Shown piece by piece: positions 1 through 9,842 of a DNA stretch of 64,000 bases. The position numbers and the translations under genes were made by a program. A model generated the notes under the pieces. It saw nothing but the letters and a program-made list of their open reading frames with translations. It was not told where the DNA came from and did not search any database. Every line of letters begins with the position of its first letter. Positions within the stretch are counted from its first letter, which is position 1. The stretch is from Hymenopus coronatus (Eukaryota; Arthropoda; Insecta; Mantodea; Hymenopodidae): contig CM060884.1 of the NCBI GenBank assembly GCA_030762935.1, positions 70,867,696 through 70,931,695 of the forward strand. Direction: 5' to 3'.

Positions 1-690
1 GAAAGGTTTGTCCCCTAAAAGTTAGCATCTAGGGACTTTTCCATTATAAACAGCGGTCATGTGAGTTGAATACAAAGAACTTACAAAGTTAATCACGTGA
101 CAACAATATTTTCGCGCTTCTTTTTAGCCAATCAGGAATGAGTTCAATATTGGAGCTTTTAGGTATTTAAGCGATGCGTTTAAATGGAATCAGATTGTTA
201 TTATTGTTCCTTGCTGCTTATTCTTCGTGATAGACGCGTGATGCTCAACGCGGTACGATATAGGCTGTACGTTGTACTGGTGTTAGTGCCTAAGTGGCTT
301 TAATACGCGAGACATTATAGTTATCGTACGAGTCGATTGTCGCGTAATAGGAAAGTACGCAGTGATTACTGATGAGTCTAAAATAAGAACTTAGTACAGC
401 AGAAAATAGCACTAGTTATTAATATTTCTACGTCTTCAAGCATTACTATGTCGGGAGTCGCTCGTAGGGTTAGTGCCTCAACAAGCAACAAAAGTGAATA
501 AAACATTAATTCAGTGGAATCCAAAGTGAAGTACTTCTATTTTTAAGTCTAACCCGTGTTATATACCCCAGTTATTCTTTCTCCCCCTCAGTGAGAGTCA
601 AACTTGTGTTCTATATGCACAAGCATATCCGGCGCATGAAAGGACTTTTCAGAGGTATGTACACGTTTGTTTATAGAGTATTTCACGGGT
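1..690 (+). other. Unassigned non-repeat stretch with promoter-like or LTR-like signals
   Basis: No gene is recognised. A CCAAT box (128-132) lies about 30 bp upstream of a TATTTAA box (164-170), and an AATAAA hexamer occurs near 499. The same order (CCAATCAG, TATA box, AATAAA) occurs in the solo LTR at 28864-29885. This may therefore be part of an LTR cut by the window edge, or a host promoter. Downstream, 590-660 ends in a possible splice donor (AGGTATGT). No long open frame supports either reading. Confidence 0.3.
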
Positions 691-780
691 GCTAATCCAG
701 ACCGACTCCAAGGTAGACAACGTCGTCAGTCACAACAGACTGCGACACAGTTAAATTTAAAGTTTTTATTACTTCCTCTA

Positions 781-943
781 CAGACACACACACACACACA
801 GACCTTTTCCTAAAAATACTTTTTTCGAACTCAGGGAACCCCAAAACATATATTGCCGGTGAAATCTCGGTATCGAAGTTTTGGGTGGAATGCAATACCT
901 TCTCTATCTATGTACATTGTACATGCGGGCTAGAGAAAGTAAA
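781..943 (-). mobile_element. PalHINE fragment (microsatellite to palindromic end)
   Basis: Reverse-orientation fragment running from a CA microsatellite through the conserved 130-bp arm to the palindromic end. Its palindrome is the variant form (TATGTACATTGTACAT with flanking CTATC and GGGCTAG). It abuts a + copy at the A-tract, as in other nested insertions. Confidence 0.8.
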
Positions 944-1558
944 AATGAGAGTTCCTTAAAACACACTTTTTGTCATAAACATTTTTTTCATGGAGTTTGC
1001 CGTTTTTGAGATATTCCTTATTTCGAAAATGATTTTCTCAAAAATGATTCTGATGATTTTGATTAAATTATCGTATTTTAAAGATATCTATATGGTAAAT
1101 AAAATGTATATCATGCATTTTCTGGGAATAGCCTCTGAAGACCTCTTTATTCTGGATGAATTTTGCTGAATTTTTCGTAACTGGTAGACCGTAGGAGATA
1201 GACAGAAACTTACTACACAAAAAGTAGATAATATTAAAACACACAATTTATGTCATATTCGTTTTTTTCGTAGAATTTATCATTTGTGAGGCATTCGTTG
1301 TAATTTGTTTCAGATTCAAAATACTTACTCCTGGCCCTGCATAGAAACGGATTTCAACCACATGGCAAACGACTTTTAAAGTATTGAACTATCGTTTTAG
1401 CCTAGTGTATTCTCTTATTTACTTTCTACAAACAAGGAAGCAAGTAATTAAGACAATTTCTGCTAATGTTTTAGCATGAAGTAGATAGAAGAATATGCTT
1501 TTTAACAATAATTTGTTACAGCGATATAGAGAAAGTCATGCGAATGAAACGCAAAAGA
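944..1558 (+). mobile_element. PalHINE 3' part with intact right end
   Basis: Conserved interior (TTTTGATTAAA, GGGAATAGCCTCTGAAGACC, the AAGGAAGCAAGTAATTAAGA block) through the right-end repeat and hairpin. The hairpin here reads TGCG-AATGAAA-CGCA, a compensated version of the usual TGTG/CACA stem. The element ends at GA followed by TTTTT. The next + copy begins directly after those Ts. Confidence 0.88.
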
Positions 1559-1563
1559 TTTTT

Positions 1564-1984
1564 ACTTTCTCTACACATACTATGTACATAGTGTATAGAG
1601 AAGGTATTGAACTCCACCCAAAATTGGATACCGAGATTTCATCGAAAATGCATGTTTTAGAGTTCCCTGTATAAAAAAAAATTCAGAAAAAGGTCCGTGT
1701 GTCTGTAAACACGATAACTCAAAGTCGAATACCAAACTTAGTAGTTAAGTTCAGTATCTTTCAAGGATGAGACACGTAGATTTTCAAGAAAAGCCTCCTA
1801 CTTTCAATTACCCTTTACATGGAAAATTGTTCGAAAGTTTTGATTTTCTTAAAAATGTCTCTAACAATTTTGATTAAGATGCCCTGTATTAAAGATTTTT
1901 ACATGTCAAGAAGACTATGTGTCTTGAATTTTCTGGGAATAGCCTCTAAAGATCTGCATAACTGGTAAACCGAAAGAGGTAGAC
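1564..1984 (+). mobile_element. PalHINE left half (host copy, continued at 3175-3510)
   Basis: Starts ACTTTCTCTACACA with the palindrome ACTATGTACATAGT, head-to-tail with the preceding copy. The interior runs to GACAAAA, where SINE2 and a reverse PalHINE interrupt it. The rest of this copy resumes at 3175 with AAAAAATGTAGATCTC. Confidence 0.85.
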
Positions 1985-2282
1985 AAAAGTGGTCAGCGAG
2001 CTGACTTCTGAGCCGGAGGTGCTGGGTTTGATTCCCGGCTGGGGCGAGGAATTTTTCTTTTATCAGAAGTATTCCCTATCCTCCACAGTGTCTAGAAATA
2101 TGTATCTGAGAGTGAATGTGTGTGTGTCTGTGTCTGTGTGTGTGTGCGTGCGTGCGTGTGTGCGTGTGTAGAACAAAACGATTTAAATCCAACGTAAAGA
2201 ACCTACAGACAACGAGTTGTTTCTAATGCAAAGCTTCCGATATCACCTTAGATGTTAAGGCGTATTATATAAATGAAATAAT
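1985..2282 (+). mobile_element. SINE2, tRNA-derived, copy 1
   Basis: The tRNA-like head contains a B-box-like GGGTTTGATTCCCGGC. It is followed by a body with an internal TG/CG microsatellite (2118-2168), the segment CGTAAAGAACCTACAGAC and an A-rich tail (ATAAATGAAATAATAAAA). A second copy lies on the - strand at 31812-32089 with the same head, body and (AAT)n tail. That shared structure is the basis for calling a family. Confidence 0.75.
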
Positions 2283-2287
2283 AAAAA

Positions 2288-2968
2288 TCTGATGTGTTAC
2301 ACTCACATGACTTTCTCTAGCCGTTCTACAAATCGAGATAATCATTAGCCGAATGTTCTTGTTACTTGGTTCCTTTTAAATAGAATGGAACTAAGGGAAT
2401 GCACTAGGCTAAAGTGATAGTCAAATGTTTTAAAAGCTGTTGCTATGAGATTGTCATTGCAAATCGCTTTTTGCTTGGCCAGGAATAGAACAAAAGAAAA
2501 ACGGACACTTCCGTCTGAGAAAAGTAGAGGTACTTCACAATTGAAACTAATAACAAGGAATGCCTCGAAAATGGTAAGCTCCTCGAAAAAAAATGTATAT
2601 GACATAACTTGTGTATTTTAACAAGATCTACATTTTTTGTAAACTAAGTTTTTGTTTATCTCTTACAGTTTACTAGTTACACTAAATTAAGCAAAATTCA
2701 TCCAGAATAAACAGGTTTTAGAAGTTATTCCCAGAAAATTCAAGATATACATTTCATTTGTGATAGATATGGCTTTAATAGGTGGTATTTTAATCAAAAT
2801 TGTTTGAGCCATTTTTAAGAAAAACAAAACTATCGGAAACTTTTCCATGTAAAGGGTAGTTAGGGGTGGGGGAATTTTCTTGAAAATCTTCGAGTTGCAT
2901 GCTTGGAAGATACCAAACTTAAATACCAAGTTTGGTATTTAACCGTATTTTCGTTTTTGAACTATGCT

Positions 2969-3012
<44 letters not shown>

Positions 3013-3174
3013 ACACACAGCGAGACAGACACACACCTGGAAATATTTCTAAAAAATTTTTTTTGATTCAGGGTGCCTCTAAACATGTATTTCCGGTGAA
3101 ATCTCGGTATCGAATTTTTGGGTGCAATATAATACGTTCTCTATACACTATGTACTTAGTACGTGTAGAGAAAG
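2288..3174 (-). mobile_element. PalHINE, full length (887 bp)
   Basis: Starts TCTGATGTGTTAC (right end, reverse strand) and ends at the palindrome and AGAGAAAGT. It carries a pure CA microsatellite (2972-3020). It is inserted in the A-tract of the + copy whose halves lie at 1564-1984 and 3175-3510. Confidence 0.92.
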
Positions 3175-3510
3175 TAAAAAAAATGTAGATCTCTTTAAAA
3201 CACAGTTTATGTCATATACACTTTTAAGTGGATTTGACTATTTCCGAGATATTCCTTGTTATTAGTTTCAATTTTATAGTACATAAAACTCTTCTCATAT
3301 GGACATTTGTCATTTGTTTTTCTCCCGCCACGTTATGAAACGGATTTCCACCCCATAACAACCACATTTTAAACCATTTTTCAGTTGGTTTAGTCTAGTG
3401 TGTGTAATAAGATAATATCTGCTAATGTTTACCTCGATTAGCATGAAGTAAATAGAGGATATTCTTTTGTAAGAAGAATATGTAGAGAAAATCATGTGAA
3501 AATGAAATGA
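3175..3510 (+). mobile_element. PalHINE right half (continuation of 1564-1984)
   Basis: Resumes in the A-tract (AAAAAATGTAGATCTC) and runs to the right-end repeat TGTAGAGAAAATCATGTG and a degraded hairpin. Confidence 0.82.
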
Positions 3511-3516
3511 TTTAGC

Positions 3517-3856
3517 GTAGTGGACTCCCTTATTTCCATTTTACTTATAAGGAAACGAAATGGCGTGTTATTTATGGACGCTCTTTAACTGCTGTGGTTC
3601 TCAGCGTCCCATTCTATACTGGCCGTGAAAGACCGCTTAATTTTGCTCAGAGGCCCCTCTATCAGGCTTGAGGTTCTTTTACGTGCCGTAAATCTACGAT
3701 ACGGGACCAACCGCTTTACTTACCTTCCGAAGGAAGCCATGCTAAGGATTTTTACGCCCGAAAGAATCGATCATCCTCCGCCCGGTTTGAACCTAGACCT
3801 TGGGTACATGAAGTCACCACGGAGGGCGACAAAATCATGTAAAAGAAGACATCAGA
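3517..3856 (+). mobile_element. PalHINE remnant split by SINE1
   Basis: A short interior piece (CTCCCTTATTTCC...ACTTATAAGGAA) and the right end (AAAATCATGTAAAAG...CATCAGA, 3831-3856) flank the SINE1 copy at 3554-3830. Confidence 0.7.
3554..3830 (-). mobile_element. SINE1, tRNA-derived, copy 1
   Basis: Reverse copy. On the - strand it starts CGCCCTCCGTGGTG, with a degenerate tRNA-like head (B box CTAGGTTCAAACC). The SINE1 body follows (TTACGGCACGTAAAAGAACC, GCGGTCTTTCACGGCC) and it ends with GGACGCTGAGAACC and CCATAAATAACACGCCATTT. Confidence 0.88.
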
Positions 3857-3861
3857 TTTTT

Positions 3862-4230
3862 ATAAACTGTGTATGGAGAATCGGTACTCAAACATCGATG
3901 ACAGTATTGAGTATGGAGAAATCGTGCACATTGGCGGAGAAGCCCACCTGGTGTGTGTACCACGTGCTCGGAAGTCAGTCGCACTCACTTCCTCATCCGT
4001 CGTCAGTCTTGGGCTACCGGAACCGATGGCCTTGTCGGGTCCTCAAGTTCCGCATTACAACACTACACTTCATTTAAAGGTTCTGCTTCAAAAGTCTAGC
4101 CTTCTTTCAAAAGAATAATAACAAAACTGTTACACACGCGTGTATATTCACAAAAGTGGGTCATTGATGTCGAAGAAAACTCTGTTACCTTCACATGGCA
4201 TTCTCTACCTAATCGGCAACACATCACTCT
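3862..4230 (+). other. Unassigned stretch with an 81-codon open frame
   Basis: Non-repeat sequence. It holds an ATG-started frame at 3873-4118 (81 aa, starting MENRYSNIDDSIEYGE), with more balanced base composition than the surrounding repeats. I do not recognise the product and see no convincing splice sites or promoter. It may be a fragment of a host or transposon gene, or chance. Confidence 0.25.
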
Positions 4231-4241
4231 TAAAAAAGCTA

Positions 4242-4540
4242 GTCGCCCTCCGTGGTGTAATGGTTACCATACTAACTTCATATACCCAAAGTCGCGGGTT
4301 CAAACCCGGCGGAGGACGATGAATTGTTTCATGTGTAAAAATCCTTAGCACGGTTTCCTTCGGAAGGGAAGTAAAGCCGTTGGTCCCGTGTCGTAGATTT
4401 ACGCCACGTAAAAGAACCTCAAACCTGATTGAGAGGCCTCTGAGCAAAATTAAGCGGTCTTTCACACCCAAATTAGAATGGGACGCTGAGAACCACAGTA
4501 GCTAAAGAGTGTCCATAAATAGCACGTCATTTACATTTTT
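4242..4540 (+). mobile_element. SINE1, tRNA-derived, copy 2
   Basis: The head carries an A-box-like TGGTGTAATGG and a perfect B box GGGTTCAAACCC, and closes with GGCGGAGGAC. The body matches other SINE1 copies. Flanks TAAAAAAGCTA (4231-4241) and TACAAAAGCTA (4541-4551) match at 10 of 11 bases, a likely target duplication. Confidence 0.92.
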
Positions 4541-4570
4541 TACAAAAGCTATATTTTTTATACCTGTTTT

Positions 4571-5000
4571 GCTCTCTCTACACGTACTATGTTCATAGTG
4601 TATAAAGAAGGTATTGTTATGCACCCAAATATTCGATACCTAGATTTCACCGGAAATATATGTTTTGGGTCCCCTGAAAAAATAAATAAGAAAAAGGTTC
4701 GCGTGTGTCGACAGCATAGCTCAAAAAACGAAAAGACCATTAAATACCAAACTTGATACATTTCTGGGAATAGCCTCTAAAGACCTCTTTATTCTGAATG
4801 ACTTTGTCTGAATTTTGCATAACTGGTAAACCGTAAGAGATAGACAAAAACTTACTACTCAGAAAATGTAGATCTCGTCAAAACACAAAATTAATGTCCT
4901 TTATATTTTTGTTGTGGAGCTAACCGTTTCCGAGATATTCGCTATTGGTTTCAGTTGTGAAGTACTTATATTTTTCTCAGACAGTAAGTGACCGTTTTTT
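4571..5000 (+). mobile_element. PalHINE with internal deletion (interrupted copy)
   Basis: Starts with the palindrome (CTCTACACGTACTATGTTC). The part between CCAAACTTG and TTTCTGGGAATAGCC is deleted. At ACCGTTTTTT (4991-5000) another + PalHINE begins. Confidence 0.85.
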
Positions 5001-5844
5001 ACTTTCTCTACACGTACTATGTAAATAGTGTATAGAAAAGATATTGCACTCCACCCAAAAATTCGATACCGAGATTTCACCGGAAATACATGTTTTGGGT
5101 CCCACTGAATAAAAAGAAAAGCATTTTTAGAAAAATAATGTGCGTGCATGTGTGTGGACAGCAATCTCAAAAACGAAAAGACCGTTAAATACCAAACTTG
5201 ATATTTCAGTTTGGTATCTTCCAAGGATACGATACGAAGATTTTCAAGAAAATCACCTCACCCCTACTACCCTTTACATGGAAAAACTTTCGAAAATTTT
5301 GATTTTCTCAAAAATGGCTCTAACTATTTTGATTAAAATATCGTATATTAAAGTTATTCACCTGACAAATAAAATGTATATCTTGAATTTTCTGATAATA
5401 GCCTCTGAAGACAACTTTATTCTGGATTAATTTTACGGAATTTTGTATAACTGATACACCGTATGAGATAGACAGAAACTTACCATATAAAAATGTAGAG
5501 CACGTTAAAACACACAGTTTATGTTATACACATTTTTTTTCGTGGAGTTTATTGTTTTTGAGATATTCCTTGTTTTTGGTTTCTGCTTTGAAAAACTTAT
5601 ATGTTTATCATACGGGAATTTGGCAACTACTGTCCATACAAACAAAGGACCTTCAGTGACTTATCAACCAGCTTTTGACTATCACTTTAACCTATGGTAC
5701 TCCCTTATTTCGCTTCTACTTACAAAGAAGCAAGTAATAAGACAATTTCTTTCTGATTAGCATGAAGTAAATAGAAGTATAAGTTTTTTAAGAATAATTT
5801 GTTGCAGAGATGTAGAGAAAGTCATGTGAATGGTACACATCAGA
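5001..5844 (+). mobile_element. PalHINE, full length (844 bp)
   Basis: Runs from the palindrome to TGTAGAGAAAGTCATGTG, the hairpin and CAGA. It is inserted directly after the TTTTTT tract of the copy to its left. The microsatellite is reduced to short TGTGCG runs. Confidence 0.92.
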
Positions 5845-6124
5845 TTTTTTTCATTTTGCCTGTCAGAGAATATCGTTAACGTGACCGAAAGCAGAAGATG
5901 AGGTTTCTGTGTCAATACAAACAAGATTCACGTGACTGTGTACCATGGCGAGTGCTTAGGTAAGATCGATATATATATTGGAGTCAGAGAAGATAAAGTT
6001 TCTTTCAGACTTCTATGCATTTATATCAGCTAGTTATATCATTCCCATTCAGGAATCTCTTCTTCTAGCCAAGAAAACGCAATATTTGTAGAAATCATTG
6101 TGGATTACATTTACAGACATTTTT
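5845..6124. other. Unassigned stretch
   Basis: Non-repeat AT-rich sequence without a credible open frame or known element. Confidence 0.5.
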
Positions 6125-6988
6125 ACTTTCTCTACACGTACTATGTACATAGTGTATAAAGAAGGTATTGTATTTCCTCCAAAAATTCGATATCGAGATT
6201 TTTCTGGAAATATATGTCCGAAAAAAACACATTTTAGAAAAAAAAAGTCCGTAGGTGTGTCTGTGGACAGCATAGCTCAAAAAAGTAAAAACCGCCAAAC
6301 TTGGTATTTAGGTTTAGTATCTTACAAGGATGCGACACGAAGATTTCCAAGAGAATCCTCCCACCTCAAACTACTCTTTACATGCAACAATTTTAGAAGA
6401 TTTTGATTTTCTTAAAATAGCTCGAACGATCTTAATTAAATGCTGTAAATTAAAGATATTTACATTCCAAATATAATATAATCTTCAATTTTCTCGCAAT
6501 AGTCTCTGAAGACCTTTTTATTCTGGATGAATTTTACCGAATTTTTCTGAATTGCTAAACCGTAAGAGACAAACAAAAACTTACTACCTGAAAATATAGT
6601 TTTCATCAAAACACACAATTTATATCATTTACATTTTTGTTGTGGAGGTAATTGTTTCCGAGATATTCCTTATTATTTGCTTCAATTGTAAAGTACTTAT
6701 ACTTTTCTCAGACAGAGGAAGTGTCCGTTTTTCTTTTGTTCTACTCTTGGCCAAGCAGAGAAGCGATTTGCAATGACAATCGCCGAACGACAGCTTTTAA
6801 AACATTTGACTATCACTTTATCCTAGCGCATTCCTTTTGTTCCCTTGTACTTATAAGGAACTAAGTAATAAGAACATTCTGCTAATGTTTATCTCACTTA
6901 GTATTGTGTAGAAGAAGAGGAAGAATCTTTTGTAAGAAATGTCTTTGTATAGCAGCTAGAGAAAGTCATGCGAGTGCAGTGCATCAGA
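6125..6988 (+). mobile_element. PalHINE, full length (864 bp)
   Basis: Palindrome to right end. The right end has TAGAGAAAGTCATGCGAG and ends GCATCAGA. The interior contains the variant segment TCAGACAGAGGAAGTGTCCG, which marks a second interior subfamily. Confidence 0.9.
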
Positions 6989-7199
6989 GTTTTTACTTTG
7001 CAGGATGCAATTGAGATCTTGCATTGAAGCTTTTTTGTTTTTTGCCGAGTCCAGTACAGCTACGCTTCTAATGCATTGCATTAAGGTATTTAAAAATGGC
7101 GCCCGGTGGCCAATTATACCTTTTTTGTGTTCAGGAAGTTTGCATTATTTTGTGGAGTTGAAATAAAAAACTTGATTTTTTGTGATTTATCATGAAAAT
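6989..7199. other. Unassigned stretch
   Basis: Non-repeat sequence preceding the SINE1 target duplication. No gene seen. Confidence 0.4.
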
Positions 7200-7213
7200 T
7201 CAATCATACATAA

Positions 7214-7499
7214 AATGAAATGGCCTGTTATTTATGCACGCTCTTTAACTGCTTTTGGTTCTCAGCGTCCCATTCTTTATTGGACGTGAAAGGTCGCTTA
7301 ATTTTACTCTTATCAGGCTTGAGGTTCTTTTACGTGCCGTAAATCTACGACACGGGACCCACAGCTTTACTTCCCTTCCGAAGGAAGCCATGCTAAGGAT
7401 TTTTACGCCCGAAAAAATCCATCGTCCTCCGCCGGGTTTGAACCCATGACCTTGGGTATATGAAGTTAGCATGGTAACCATTACACCACGGAGAGCGAC
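7214..7499 (-). mobile_element. SINE1, tRNA-derived, copy 3
   Basis: Complete reverse copy bounded by a perfect 14-bp target duplication TCAATCATACATAA (7200-7213 and 7500-7513). This proves both ends of the element and retroposition. Confidence 0.95.
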
Positions 7500-7513
7500 T
7501 CAATCATACATAA

Positions 7514-7747
7514 CCTTAAAGAAACTGCGTATCAGATGAATTTAGATGCGGGACAATAAAGTAGCTTGATGAGAAAGTGAACTGCAAACCGGATCCTCTA
7601 GAAGCAAAAAAACTTTAATTGGCCACCACTAGTCCTAACACCCATACAAATTACGTATAAAGTTGAGAAAGTAAAGTTCTTGGGAATTTGTATTGATTCA
7701 AACATGGAATGGAAAACACACATAGAGCACCTTTGTAAAATAATTAG
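7514..7747 (+). pseudogene. Non-LTR retrotransposon reverse-transcriptase fragment
   Basis: The frame around 7656-7747 reads VEKVKFLGICIDSNMEWKTH followed by IEHLCK. This matches the conserved stretch after the reverse-transcriptase catalytic region in insect LINEs (FLGI-x-ID-x3-W-x2-HI). The upstream part (7514-7650) is disrupted by stops. The fragment stops where a reverse PalHINE starts. Family assignment to a LINE is likely; the clade is uncertain. Confidence 0.55.
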
Positions 7748-8035
7748 ATGCGATACATTCACATGACTTTCTCTAGCAGCTCTACAAAAGTCTTCTATCT
7801 ACACAATGCTAATCGAAATAAACACTAGCACAATGCTCTTATTACTTAGTTTCTTATTAGCAGAAGGGAACTAAGGTAATGCCCTAGACTAAAGTGATAG
7901 TCAAATGTTTTAAAAGATATCGTTATGCGATTGTCATTGCAAATCGCTTCTTTGCTTGACCAGAGGTAAAACAAAAGAAAAATGGACATTTCCTGTCTGA
8001 GAAAAGTTTAAGTACTAAGTATTAGTACTTCCTGA
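7748..8035 (-). mobile_element. PalHINE right-end fragment (older subfamily)
   Basis: Begins GATGCGATACATTCACATGACTTTCTCTAGC and carries the interior marker GCAAATCGCTTCTTTGCTTG. It breaks off before the central region. Confidence 0.82.
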
Positions 8036-8098
8036 CTGTGGATGTTTTGTTTTAAATTTTATTTTCTTCCTTTTTATGTATATGCTCTCAGACAGTAA

Positions 8099-8124
8099 AT
8101 TGATTGATTGATTGATTGATTGAT
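8099..8124. repeat. (TTGA)n microsatellite
   Basis: Six tandem TGAT/TTGA units. Confidence 0.95.
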
Positions 8125-8577
8125 CTTCGCCTGTTGAAGTATATGTTTCACGAAATTAAGCAACATATTTGCATAAGTAATACCACGAATGTTTTCATCT
8201 TGTCGATAACTCACGACCGGAGCGAAGCGACGAGAGTCAATAATTAATTGTCCTAAGAGATGAAAACACGAGTTGTATTTGACAAGACAATTCAGCGCAA
8301 TAGACTATTAATAATTTATAATATATAGGAAGGGAGATTTTATGATTGTAATACTTACATTAGTTCTCAGCTGGTAGATGACGCATTCGGCCATGTTTAT
8401 TTACCGAATTTGTTTTTCTTTCTTCACTGCCTCCTGAATTATACCGCAAACAATAGCAATAGAGAACAATTATTTTATTTCAGCTTTTAATAACTATGCA
8501 TGAAATGGAAACAAACGTTATTTTATTTGAGTTTATCTTATATATAAGAAATACAAATAACGATATCATTACTTTTT
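8125..8577. other. Unassigned stretch with an inverted repeat
   Basis: No gene seen. GTTTTCATCT (8191-8200) and AGATGAAAAC (8257-8266) form a perfect inverted repeat around the GC-rich core CCGGAGCGAAGCGACGAG. This may be a MITE remnant. Confidence 0.4.
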
Positions 8578-9402
8578 ACTTTCTCTACACGTATCATTAC
8601 ATAGTGTGTAGAGACGGTATCGTATTGCACCCAGAAATTTGATACCGAGATTTCACCGGAAATATATGTTTTACGGTCCCCTGGATCCAAAAAAAGCATT
8701 TTCGGAAAAAGGTCCGCGTGTATGTGTCCGTGTGTCTGTGAACACGATAACTCAAAAACGAAAAGTCGGTAAAATACCAAACTTGGTATTTAAGTTTAAT
8801 ATCTTCCAGGGGTGCGACACGAAGATTTTGAGAAAAATTACCCCACCCCAAACTACCATTTACATGGAACTTCGAGTTTTTCAAAAATGCCTCTAATGAT
8901 TTTGATTATTAACCTGACAAATAAAATGCATATCTTGAATTTTCTGGGAATAGCCTCTAAATGCCTCTTTATTCTGGATGATTTTATCAAATTTTGCATA
9001 ACTGGTAAACCGTACAAGATAGACAAAAACTTACCATATAAAAACGTAGAGCACATTAAAACACACAATTTATGTTACATACATTTTTTCCGTGGAGTTG
9101 ATCGTTTTTGAGATATTTTTTGTTTTTTGGTTTCAGCTTTAAAAAGCACACCTTTCTCATACAGGAATTTGTCAACTCCTGTCCATACAAACAAAGGAAC
9201 TTCAGTCACATAGCAACCAGCTTTTGATTATCACTTTAACCTATGATACTTCCTTATTTCGCTTCTACTTACAAGGAAGCAGGTAATAGGATTAGTTCTG
9301 CTAATTTTTTCTCGTTTAGTATGAAGTAAATAGAGCATGAGCTGTTTAACAATAATTTGTTGCAGAGATGTAGAGATAGTCATATGAATGGTACACATCT
9401 GA
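8578..9402 (+). mobile_element. PalHINE, full length (825 bp)
   Basis: Palindrome, reduced TG repeat, conserved interior, right end TGTAGAGATAGTCATATG and TCTGA before an eight-T tract. Confidence 0.92.
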
Positions 9403-9842
9403 TTTTTTTTATTTTAATTCGCTTAAGTTATTGGAGTTTTTCACTGAGTAAAGAGAATTAATAACTGATGGAAGGATAAAAGGCTGCCCGTTGCCGGACC
9501 TCCAAGGACTGCGCGACACCGCTTCGCATCTGTCAGCTATTGGCAAAAGCCCACGTAGTGTTAGGAAAGTTTTCTTCAAGTAGGTCATGATCGCGCTCCA
9601 CGAACACGCCTCGGAACTCAAACATTTCCTGTCTTCCAACAATCAATGTCACAACGTTTTCGGCACTGCTTAGAGGAAACGTTTTCTACCGGAAAATATC
9701 AATGGTGACCTTCGTCAAACAAGTAGCCTACAGCTCGCCAGTGTGTGCAGAAGAATAGCAAGTTCAGCTTTGAGGTTATCTCACATTAGCACATTGAGGT
9801 TAACATATCGACCTGGAATATTTGTAGAGAAAGATAAAACAA
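9403..9842. other. Unassigned stretch
   Basis: Relatively GC-balanced non-repeat sequence (9480-9650). A 77-codon - strand frame (9409-9642) resembles nothing I know. Confidence 0.4.

Noticed and set aside
3027..3188. Many short open frames encoding similar peptides (with KSRYRIFG or EISVSNFW-like strings)
   Set aside because: The same peptides recur in both strands and frames wherever the PalHINE arm occurs. They translate the conserved DNA of a non-coding element. They lack consistent starts and are cut by stops at different points in different copies.
4243..4320. Candidate tRNA genes (good A and B boxes, also at 15675, 47932, 52859 and 54740)
   Set aside because: Each is followed by a shared SINE body and bounded by target duplications, and the cloverleaf is imperfect. 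They are SINE heads, not tRNA genes.
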